6,711 nt of DNA from Planctomycetaceae bacterium. GTDB lineage: Bacteria > Planctomycetota > Planctomycetia > Planctomycetales > Planctomycetaceae. The stretch is from the NCBI GenBank assembly GCA_003445035.1, contig DLVV01000001.1:2762-9472 (forward strand), in the 5' to 3' direction. Below, one piece after another: positions 1 to 6,026 of this stretch; within the stretch, counting starts at the first letter, position 1; every line of letters begins with the position of its first letter. The position numbers were made by a program, and so were the translations under genes. A model generated the notes under the pieces. It made no database searches, was not told the DNA's origin, and was given only the letters and a program-made list of their open reading frames with translations.

Positions 1-989
1 ACATGGCCTCCTCCGGAGGTCAACTTCCAGCCGGTTACATCTTCCAGCTGCGGATTGCCCACCAGTTGTTTTGCCTTTCCATCTCCGTAGCGAGTCATCT
101 GTCCCTTATGGAAGTAGTGCTGGCTCAGCCGGGCCAGGTATTCGGGCAGTACCTCGGTCTGGCTGCGGTAATAGACCCAGAACATGACGCCCGGCATGAG
201 ACGCGATCTGCGATCCTGGCGAATCACGTGGAACTGGTGATCCAGGTGCGCCAGGAAGCTCAGAGATGTGGAATCGTCAAACAGGTAGCCACGCTGGGCG
301 ATTCCGAGGCCGTAGACCGTCTTGGAAAGCAGGCCGGGAGAAATCGCCTGGATCTGACCGGCCCAGTTTGCGATGTATCCATAAGCTGGTCGAGACTCCC
401 TCAGGTACACCTCGAGCATCAGCACATCGACATACCGGTCGACTGCCTTGAGTTGCTCGGTATGGTTCCGGGAATTCCTCCCCAACTGCCAGGTCGCCGC
501 GGCGTAGATCTGCTTGTCGGGATAGGCCTTGCGAATCCTCTTCAACGCTTCGCAGACAATCGCCGACTGCGGACTGCCATCCTTGTCGGCTCTCAGTTCG
601 TCAATCGCGATCGCGTCATATCCGCCCGGCAGCTTGCCGCCCAGATCATCCTCAAACGGCGCTCCCCAGCGTTTCACCAGTTCGTCGAGACTGGCTCCGG
701 GAGGGCTGTTGACGTGAGCCGCGTAGATGCACTTCTGTCGTCTGAGTTCCTTGATGAACGTGGCATTTCGACTCGTGCCCTCGATCACGTTGATTCTGGG
801 AACGAGCTTTCGGAAGGCGTCAGTCACACCGGCGTTGTCACTGTGTCCGTACATGCAGATGAACGGGCGTGGCCCAGCTGCGTCAGCTTGTGGCGGCTGA
901 TAGCTGAGAATCACGAGCAAGACGGCGAAGGCGACCCCGACGACGCGTTGCCGTAAACATGGAGGCTGGAGAGAGAGCCGCAATACCAT
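1..989 (-). CDS. Secreted TIM-barrel protein, putative glycoside hydrolase-like, C-terminus cut off by window edge
   Basis: Reading the minus strand from the ATG at 989-987 gives 329 codons without a stop up to the window edge. Residues 1-38 look like a Sec signal peptide: basic stretch around residues 12-15, hydrophobic core about 17-29, likely cleavage near QADA-A. The mature part alternates strands and helices as in a (beta/alpha)8 barrel. Candidate strands are PFICMYG (42-48), INVIEG (66-71), KCIYAAHVN (86-94), YDAIAIDEL (124-132), QIYAAATW (160-167), VDVLMLEVYL (187-196), KTVYGLGIA (223-231) and GVMFWVYY (267-274). Acidic residues D130/E131 end strand 4 and E193 ends strand 6, where glycosidase barrels carry catalytic residues. 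NPQLEDVTGW (312-321) resembles the start of a carbohydrate-binding jelly-roll domain. The gene lies 116 bases downstream of the DUF1501-A stop on the same strand. No strong ribosome binding site is visible; an in-frame GTG two codons upstream is an alternative start. Fold and hydrolase role are inferred; I cannot name the family. Confidence 0.82.
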   Translation of the reverse strand, partial: MVLRLSLQPPCLRQRVVGVAFAVLLVILSYQPPQADAAGPRPFICMYGHSDNAGVTDAFRKLVPRINVIEGTSRNATFIKELRRQKCIYAAHVNSPPGASLDELVKRWGAPFEDDLGGKLPGGYDAIAIDELRADKDGSPQSAIVCEALKRIRKAYPDKQIYAAATWQLGRNSRNHTEQLKAVDRYVDVLMLEVYLRESRPAYGYIANWAGQIQAISPGLLSKTVYGLGIAQRGYLFDDSTSLSFLAHLDHQFHVIRQDRRSRLMPGVMFWVYYRSQTEVLPEYLARLSQHYFHKGQMTRYGDGKAKQLVGNPQLEDVTGWKLTSGGGH

Positions 990-1015
990 TGTCACGATCT
1001 CAAGTGGGAGACGTT

Positions 1016-1031
1016 CGGTGGAAAGCCACCG
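1016..1031 (-). repeat. Short stem-loop upstream of the TIM-barrel gene
   Basis: A perfect 6-bp inverted repeat, CGGTGG and CCACCG on the minus strand, encloses a CTTT tetraloop. It ends 26 bases before the TIM-barrel start codon and lacks a following T-run, so it does not look like a terminator. It could be a leader hairpin in the transcript. A 6-bp stem of this kind can arise by chance, so a role is uncertain. Confidence 0.3.
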
Positions 1032-1054
1032 CCAGCTTACTCCAACAAACACTC

Positions 1055-1098
1055 GGCGACACCGGTCCAAGGCCTTGGGTACAGCGGCGGTTGTCGCC
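1055..1098 (-). terminator. Candidate terminator or intercistronic hairpin after DUF1501-A
   Basis: On the minus strand, seven bases after the DUF1501-A stop codon, GGCGACA pairs perfectly with TGTCGCC. The stem continues with CCG/CGG after one bulged A, giving 10 base pairs in all. The loop holds the 12-base palindrome CCAAGGCCTTGG (1067-1078). The bases that follow, GAGTGTTTGTTGG, are only moderately T-rich. The placement fits a transcription terminator or mRNA-stabilising 3' hairpin for DUF1501-A. If it terminates efficiently, the TIM-barrel gene needs its own promoter in 990-1054; otherwise it may only lower expression of the downstream gene. Confidence 0.42.
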
Positions 1099-1105
1099 TG
1101 ATGGC

Positions 1106-2452
1106 CTAGAGAAGGCCGGCGACGGGGTCACGACGTTCGACCAGGTATTGTGGTCGACCATTGTGGTCCGGAAACGTCATCGACGGATCGATGCCCAGCA
1201 GCTTGTAGAGCGATGTGTGAACGTTTTGTGCAGAAATCGGTCGGCCGATGACTCGCTCACCCCGGTCATCGGTTTGTCCGACCACCTGCCCGGTCCTGAT
1301 CCCGCCGCCGGCCATCCACAAGAATCCCGCTTGGGGCCAATGGCCACGCCCGTCGGGTGTGATGTCGCCGATTCGTGGGGTCCGTCCGAACTCGCCGCCC
1401 ATCATCACAACCGTATCGTCCAGCAACCCACGATCGTCCAGGTCGGTGATCAGGGCATGCACCGCCTGGTCGAGAGACGGCAACAGCTTGCGGAGTGTCT
1501 GGAAGTTCGTTCTGTGAGTGTCCCAGCCGTACGTGCAGGCGGTGACCACCGACACTCCGGCTTCGACCAGCCGCCGGGCCTGGAGGAGCCACTTCCACGG
1601 CTCCTGTCCCATGCTCTCCATGCCCTCGCCAAAGCGGGAACGAGTTTGCGGCGACTCCTGTTCAATGTCGAACGCGTCCCGAACCTTGCTGGATGCGACG
1701 ATTTCCAGGGCGCGGCCCTGGAAGGCGTCGATGGCACGAGCCGAAGCATGAAAGTCGAGCGCCCTTCGGCTTTCATCGAGAGAGCGAAGCAGGTCGCGTC
1801 GCGAACTCAACCGGTCCCTGCTGACATCCTTGGGCCGAGTCATGTTCGCCAGGCTCTCCCGACCGTGATTGCTGCTGTTTTCGGCAATCCGGAACGGTTC
1901 GTGTTCGTGGCCGAGATAGTAGGGGCGTTCCCAGTCATGCATGCCCCGGATGCTGACGTAAGCCGGGATGGCCGAGTTCGCACGTCGCTGGTGGCTGACC
2001 ACGGACCCCAGTGCCGGTCGGCGTGATTCACCAGGAATGGATGCTCGCGGTGATTCCTGCCAGGGATAGCCGCTGAAGAACTCGTTTCCTGTATGCAGGT
2101 GCCCGCCCTGGAAACCCCGCAGGATCGTGAACTTGTCGGCGATTTGAGCCTGCTTGGGCATCAACTCGCAAACTTCGATTCCCGAAACGTTCGTTTGAAT
2201 CGGGCTGAATTCGCCGCGGTACTCGACGGGTGCCTGCGGCTTCATGTCGTACATGTCGAGGTGTGAGGGGGCCCCACTGAGAAAAATCAGGATCGCCGAT
2301 TTGGGACGCGTGTTGCTCTCCGCCTGTGCCTGGCCCCGCAGGAGGTCGGCCAGCGTCAATCCGCCGACTGTCGCGCCACCGGCACGCAGGAAACCTCGTC
2401 GTGAAACGAGGTCGATGCACGGTGCAGAATTGACGGCTCCGAAACGAAACAT
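1106..2452 (-). CDS. DUF1501 family protein A, Tat-exported, alkaline phosphatase/sulfatase-like fold
   Basis: The 448-residue product opens with a twin-arginine signal, SRRGFLRAGG at residues 17-26, followed by a hydrophobic stretch to QAQA (41-44), so it should be exported folded. DUF1501 hallmarks follow in order: GAPSHLDMYD (60-69), YGWDTH (308-313), GGEFGRTPR (352-360), GRGHWP (368-373), AGGGIRTGQVVG (381-392) and NGRPQYLVE (431-439). The family belongs to the alkaline phosphatase/sulfatase clan; its substrate is unknown, though these His/Asp motifs are the expected metal ligands. The ATG at 2452-2450 is chosen because the Tat signal then starts in normal register and a GA-rich AGAGAGAG lies just upstream; a GTG at 2512 in frame would add 20 unlikely residues. 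It is divergent to a second DUF1501 gene and lacks the usual DUF1549/DUF1553 partner. The GRGHWP motif has Gly where protein B has Asp. Length is normal for the family. Confidence 0.95.
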   Translation of the reverse strand: MFRFGAVNSAPCIDLVSRRGFLRAGGATVGGLTLADLLRGQAQAESNTRPKSAILIFLSGAPSHLDMYDMKPQAPVEYRGEFSPIQTNVSGIEVCELMPKQAQIADKFTILRGFQGGHLHTGNEFFSGYPWQESPRASIPGESRRPALGSVVSHQRRANSAIPAYVSIRGMHDWERPYYLGHEHEPFRIAENSSNHGRESLANMTRPKDVSRDRLSSRRDLLRSLDESRRALDFHASARAIDAFQGRALEIVASSKVRDAFDIEQESPQTRSRFGEGMESMGQEPWKWLLQARRLVEAGVSVVTACTYGWDTHRTNFQTLRKLLPSLDQAVHALITDLDDRGLLDDTVVMMGGEFGRTPRIGDITPDGRGHWPQAGFLWMAGGGIRTGQVVGQTDDRGERVIGRPISAQNVHTSLYKLLGIDPSMTFPDHNGRPQYLVERRDPVAGLL

Positions 2453-2805
2453 CGACTCTCTCTGGAAGATGGGCAGTGGCCTGAACTGGCCATGGGAGCA
2501 ATTCGGGATCACGGAGTCAATCCGCGAATTTCATCTCGGTCCGGGGATGGGCAGACGGACAACAACGGACACGAGTTTGTGAACAGGTCTCCCACCGGGA
2601 TAGGCCGAAAGGGGGGCGGTTGAGTTGGCTCTTATCGGGTCTCCTGGTCGTCGACTTGACGTTTCCGCGAGACTGTCCGCGCCAGGGACCTTGGACGTTT
2701 CGGCCGCATACTCGTGGAGAGGTCCCACACGCCGAGTAGCGATTTGTGAGACTCTTTTTGAGGGTTTCAGGGGTCGGTCAAGCCGTTAGAATGGCCCGCA
2801 GTTCC
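2453..2805. promoter_or_regulatory. Intergenic region between two head-to-head DUF1501 genes
   Basis: These 353 bases separate two divergent starts, so promoters for both units should lie here. I see no convincing -35/-10 pair on either strand; TTGACG at 2656-2661 has no matching -10 hexamer. ACGGACA occurs at 2555-2561 and again at 2565-2571, exactly 10 bases apart, and its core returns inverted as TGTCCG at 2674-2679. GATGGGCAG occurs at 2468-2476 and 2546-2554. TGGCC/GGCCA (2477-2481 and 2488-2492) forms a weak dyad in the DUF1501-A leader. Short open frames here show no family features and are not called as genes. Confidence 0.5.
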
Positions 2806-4167
2806 ATGATCACCATCACCGGAAAATCCCAGGTGTTCTGCGACGGCGTCTCGCGACGTTCGTTCCTGCGGGTTGGTGGGTTGGCACTGGGCGGCCTGAA
2901 TCTTCCCACTCTGCTCCGCGCCGAAGCGGCCTCCACCGCGCCCCGACGTCACAAGTCGGTGATCATGGTCTTCTTGCCGGGCGGCCCGTCACACCAGGAC
3001 ATCTGGGATCTGAAGCCGGATGCTCCCAAAGAGATCCGCGGCGAATTTCAGCCCATCCAGACCACAATCCCGGGGTTCCACCTGTGCGAACACCTGCCGG
3101 GACTGGCCAGGCAGATGGATCGGTTTGCCGTCATTCGTTCACTGGTGGGTGCGAAGAACGAACACGCCTCGGAGATTTGCTTCAGCGGGTTTGGTTACAA
3201 GGACTCGCAGGAGAGGAATCAACCGTCACTCGGAGCCGCGGCGTCGAAACTCCTGGGGCCGGTTGATCCCGCGATCCCGCCGTTTGTGAGCCTGTGCCAC
3301 ACGACGCCGAACCGCTGGAAGGATCCCGGTCGCTCCGGATTTCTCGGCTCCGCTCACCGGCCGTTTCTGCCGGCCGGCGAGGACCGTCAAAACATGGCAC
3401 TCAACGGTCTGACGCTCACCAGGCTGCAGAGCCGAAAACAACTTCGCGACACGTTTGATCGCTTCCGTCGCGGTCTCGATGCCTCCGGTGTGATGGACAG
3501 CGTTGACCGCTATTCCCAACAGGCGCTGGATGTGCTCACATCCGGGCGACTGCTCGAAGCCCTGGACATTGAACGGGAAGATCCTCGGGTGCGGCGACGT
3601 TATGGACAGGGTTCACTCGACGCTGTCGACGACGGGGCGCCACTGAACAACGAGGACTTCCTGACAGCTCGTCGGCTGGTGGAGGCCGGTGCCCGGTGCG
3701 TGACGATCTCCTTCGGTCGCTGGGACACCCACTCGTGCCGCAAGGCCGGCGACCTGGCCTACAAGAACAACTTCGCTCAGCTCCGTGACTACCTTCCACG
3801 CCTGGAGCGTTGCCTGCTGGCGCTGATGGACGACCTTCGGGAACGTGGGCTGGAACAGGATGTGTCGGTGGTCGTCTGGGGCGAAATGGGGCGGACGCCT
3901 CGGATCAATGCCAACGGGGGCCGCGATCACTGGCCACAGGTTGCCGGATGCATCCTGGCCGGGGGCGGAATGCAGACCGGCCAGGTGATCGGTTCCACGA
4001 ACAGGTTTGCCGAGGTGGCCCAGGATCGCCCGGTTCACTACCAGCAGGTCTTCGCCACGCTGTATCGACAGCTTGGCCTCGACGTTCGGCACATCAAGGT
4101 GCCAGATTTCAACGGACGACCACAATACCTGGTCGAACATCGCGACGTGATTCCCGAGCTGATCTGA
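2806..4167 (+). CDS. DUF1501 family protein B, Tat-exported, alkaline phosphatase/sulfatase-like fold
   Basis: The 453-residue product is a paralog of the divergent DUF1501 protein. It has a Tat signal SRRSFLRVGG (16-25) followed by LALGGLNLPTLLRAEA, then GGPSHQDIWD (59-68), GRWDTH (304-309), WGEMGRTPR (358-366), GGRDHWP (371-377), AGGGMQTGQVIG (385-396) and DFNGRPQYLVE (434-444). The complete His/Asp set fits a metal-binding alkaline-phosphatase-clan fold; the physiological substrate of this family is not established. The start MITITGK...FCDGVSRRSF matches the typical planctomycete DUF1501 beginning, so ATG 2806 is preferred over ATG 2791 or GTG 2746, although no clear ribosome binding site precedes any of them. 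A propeller-type putative glycosidase gene follows 73 bases downstream on the same strand, probably co-transcribed. No PSCyt/PSD (DUF1549/DUF1553) gene is next to it. A 22-base stretch at 4117-4138, encoding the RPQYLVE motif, is identical (inverted) to 1135-1156 in gene A. Confidence 0.95.
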   Translation: MITITGKSQVFCDGVSRRSFLRVGGLALGGLNLPTLLRAEAASTAPRRHKSVIMVFLPGGPSHQDIWDLKPDAPKEIRGEFQPIQTTIPGFHLCEHLPGLARQMDRFAVIRSLVGAKNEHASEICFSGFGYKDSQERNQPSLGAAASKLLGPVDPAIPPFVSLCHTTPNRWKDPGRSGFLGSAHRPFLPAGEDRQNMALNGLTLTRLQSRKQLRDTFDRFRRGLDASGVMDSVDRYSQQALDVLTSGRLLEALDIEREDPRVRRRYGQGSLDAVDDGAPLNNEDFLTARRLVEAGARCVTISFGRWDTHSCRKAGDLAYKNNFAQLRDYLPRLERCLLALMDDLRERGLEQDVSVVVWGEMGRTPRINANGGRDHWPQVAGCILAGGGMQTGQVIGSTNRFAEVAQDRPVHYQQVFATLYRQLGLDVRHIKVPDFNGRPQYLVEHRDVIPELI

Positions 4168-4198
4168 CCGGCCGGTGGATGACGGGACGGCCCTCGCG

Positions 4199-4223
4199 GA
4201 ATCTCACGGTCAATCTGAGATTC
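4199..4223. repeat. Perfect 8-bp hairpin between DUF1501-B and the propeller gene
   Basis: GAATCTCA (4199-4206) is the exact reverse complement of TGAGATTC (4216-4223), with a 9-base loop. It lies 31 bases after the DUF1501-B stop and 17 bases before the downstream ATG. There is no T-run, so an intrinsic terminator is unlikely. It may be an intercistronic RNA hairpin affecting stability or translation, or an operator-like dyad. A 10-base palindrome ACCGGCCGGT (4167-4176) sits beside it, overlapping the stop codon. Confidence 0.4.
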
Positions 4224-4229
4224 GGTTCG

Positions 4230-4236
4230 AAAGGGG
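4230..4236 (+). promoter_or_regulatory. Probable ribosome binding site deciding the propeller gene start
   Basis: AAAGGGG lies four bases before ATG 4241 and is the only purine-rich Shine-Dalgarno-like site near the gene's possible starts. It supports ATG 4241 over the in-frame GTG at 4175, which would place 22 hydrophilic residues ahead of the signal peptide. The spacing is slightly short. Confidence 0.4.
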
Positions 4237-4240
4237 CCTC

Positions 4241-5746
4241 ATGTCCTGCCTTCGGTTTTTTCGCACGGTTCCACTCGCGGCGCTGCTCTTCAGTTGCCTG
4301 CTCTCTCCCCGGTCCAACGCGGGTGAGCAAAGCCACGATGCCATCGATATTGGCTCGCGAAAGCAACTGTTCCTCGACGAACGGCTGATTGCATCGAGCC
4401 GCGGCGTGCGGCTGGAGATGAACACTCCATATGTGATGCGAGATCCAGTGCTGGTCGCAGATCGACCCTGGGAGAAACCCGGTGATGCGTTTGTCTGTAG
4501 CTACTCTTCTGTGATGCGAGTCGACGGCAAGACGCGGCTCTGGTACCACGTGAACAAGTTGGAATTCCGTCCGCAGCCGGTTGGATTCGTCGTCACGGAC
4601 AAGTGGTTGGCGTACGCCGAATCAAAGGACGGGATTCACTTCGCCAAGCCGAAACTGGGATTGAACGAATACCAGGGGGACCGGGCCAACAACATCGTCA
4701 TCCCGGGAGTGGAGGGCGGACATGTGTGGATCGATCCTCGAGCCAGTGCAGAACACCGCTACCGGTTCCAGACATATGGAGGTGCCGGGAAGTTGGCGTT
4801 TTATGGTTCTGCGGACGGAATCCGCTGGAAGAAGACGCACACCGCCGTGGTCGGTCACAACGACACACAAAACATCGCTTTCTGGGATGCGGCTGTGAAG
4901 CGATACCTGCTTTTCACACGGAAGTGGCCCGGCAACTTTCGCGTGCATCGCCGGCTTGAGTCCAATGACCTGGTTGACTGGCAGAACGAAGTCGTTGTCA
5001 TGCAGGCCGACGGAACGGACATCGCGAAATACAAATCCGCAGCCCGGGTTAAACCGGTCGATTACTACGGGGCCTGCGTATTCAAATACCCTGATGAACA
5101 CGGCCTGTACGTGATGCTGCCGCAGGCCTTTTGGCATTGGTACGCGCGGGGAAACCAGCAGAGGGTGGGCCCGAACCTGTACGACGTTCGGTTGTGCGTG
5201 AGCCGCGATGGCCGGCAGTTCCGTCGGGTGGCGGACCGAAGTGTTTTTCTCCGCCCCGGCCCGGAAGGGTCGTTCTATTCCGGCTCGGTCTGGGCGCTTC
5301 CTGCTCCGGTCCGCATGGGAGATGAACTGTGGTTCTACTTCCAGGGATCCAACGCGGATCATGACGGCAATCTGATCCCGGGTTCAGACAAGTACCGTAC
5401 AGGGATCGGCCGGGCGGTGTTGCGGCTGGACGGTTTTCTCTCCGCGGATGCCGGCTTCAACGGTGGCGAAATCGTCACACCACTCATGAGGTTCCAGGGA
5501 AAGCGGTTGGAGTTGAACGTCGATAGCGGCGGCGGCGGTGTGGTCATGGTGGAACTGCTCGACGAACAGGGCCATCCGATTCCCGGCTTCACCGTGAAAG
5601 AGGCCACGCCACTGTGCTGCAATTCGGTGCGAAAGACAGTGACCTGGGGGCAAAATGGAGACGTAAGCCGCTTGGCTTCCCGCCCGGTCAAGATTCGTTT
5701 TCGCATGCGTGACTGCAAGTTGTATGCGTTCCAGTTTCGGCCGTAA
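4241..5746 (+). CDS. Secreted five-bladed beta-propeller protein, putative GH32/GH43-like glycosidase
   Basis: The 501-residue product has a Sec signal peptide (residues 1-27: basic start, hydrophobic VPLAALLFSCLL, cleavage after SNA). The mature protein opens with AIDIGSRKQLFLDERLI (34-50), the usual opening of a large planctomycete/Lentisphaerae group often annotated as glycosyl hydrolase family 32/43-like. Propeller-blade motifs recur: YAESKDGIHFAKP (125-137), FYGSADGIRWKK (187-198), RLESNDLVDWQ (238-248) and CVSRDGRQFRRV (319-330). Other landmarks are RDPVLVADRPWE (67-78), NNIVIPG (150-156), HVWIDPRA (161-168) and SFYSGSVW (344-351). The C-terminal 90 or so residues (GEIVTPLMRF to KLYAFQF) form the beta-sandwich expected in this group. 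Catalytic carboxylates cannot be assigned with confidence, so activity and substrate are unknown. It probably acts in the periplasm or outside the cell. It follows DUF1501-B by 73 bases and may share its transcript. Confidence 0.92.
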   Translation: MSCLRFFRTVPLAALLFSCLLSPRSNAGEQSHDAIDIGSRKQLFLDERLIASSRGVRLEMNTPYVMRDPVLVADRPWEKPGDAFVCSYSSVMRVDGKTRLWYHVNKLEFRPQPVGFVVTDKWLAYAESKDGIHFAKPKLGLNEYQGDRANNIVIPGVEGGHVWIDPRASAEHRYRFQTYGGAGKLAFYGSADGIRWKKTHTAVVGHNDTQNIAFWDAAVKRYLLFTRKWPGNFRVHRRLESNDLVDWQNEVVVMQADGTDIAKYKSAARVKPVDYYGACVFKYPDEHGLYVMLPQAFWHWYARGNQQRVGPNLYDVRLCVSRDGRQFRRVADRSVFLRPGPEGSFYSGSVWALPAPVRMGDELWFYFQGSNADHDGNLIPGSDKYRTGIGRAVLRLDGFLSADAGFNGGEIVTPLMRFQGKRLELNVDSGGGGVVMVELLDEQGHPIPGFTVKEATPLCCNSVRKTVTWGQNGDVSRLASRPVKIRFRMRDCKLYAFQFRP

Positions 5747-6026
5747 GGCGAGGCCAACTCTCCAGCCCGACGTCGCCTGAGTGCGATCTGGTCATTGCGA
5801 ATGAACTGACGAGTGCTGGAACTGCTGCAGATCGTTGCCAGGAGTTGCACGCCGGGGCTGGCGAGCCGAACACCAACGATCACGGCCGCGAGGAGTCCCA
5901 CCTGAAATCACAGGATGGCCACCAAGGTCGGTTGAGGATCTCGATGTGACATTGCCACAATGCTGAGAGTTCACGCGTTTTTGCAGGACCCGGGACTTGT
6001 CCCCCATCGCATCGCCAACGGCCGTC
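5747..6026. other. Non-coding stretch between the propeller and EEP genes
   Basis: No convincing gene is visible in these 280 bases on either strand. AGGCGA/TCGCCT (5746-5751 and 5773-5778) could form a weak hairpin after the propeller stop, without a T-run. A poor promoter candidate for the EEP gene is TTGAGG (5932-5937), an 18-base spacer, then CACAAT (5956-5961). TTTGCAGGACC occurs at 5980-5990 and again at 6030-6040, the second copy inside the start of the EEP gene. GGGAC-TT-GTCCC (5992-6003) is a small dyad upstream of the EEP start. Confidence 0.45.
5830..5881. repeat. Nested inverted repeat in the propeller-EEP gap
   Basis: GATCGTTG (5830-5837) is the exact reverse complement of CAACGATC (5874-5881). 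Between the arms, CGCC (5850-5853) can pair with GGCG (5860-5863), or alternatively GCCAG (5837-5841) with CTGGC (5858-5862). The 36-base loop makes this a weak terminator candidate with no T-run on either side. A chance origin is possible. Confidence 0.25.

Noticed and set aside
3..956. Long plus-strand open frame of 317 codons
   Set aside because: Lies opposite the TIM-barrel gene. The minus-strand reading has a signal peptide and ordered barrel strands; the plus-strand translation has no recognisable domain.
959..2026. Long plus-strand open frame of 355 codons
   Set aside because: Antisense to DUF1501-A, which carries every hallmark motif of its family; this frame is a GC-rich shadow.
2453..2512. 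GTG-started N-terminal extension of DUF1501-A
   Set aside because: It would put 20 residues in front of a Tat signal that already sits at the normal distance from ATG 2452.
2656..2661. TTGACG as a -35 element for DUF1501-B
   Set aside because: No -10-like hexamer occurs 16-18 bases downstream.
2746..2805. GTG- or ATG 2791-started extension of DUF1501-B
   Set aside because: The MITITGK-type opening at 2806 matches the usual start of this protein group; no ribosome binding site supports the longer forms.
5744..5778. Hairpin AGGCGA/TCGCCT as a terminator for the propeller gene
   Set aside because: Only six base pairs around a 21-base loop and no T-run on the plus strand.
5359..5901. Minus-strand open frame of 180 codons at the end of the propeller gene
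   Set aside because: Overlaps the propeller's conserved C-terminal domain on the other strand and shows no domain of its own.
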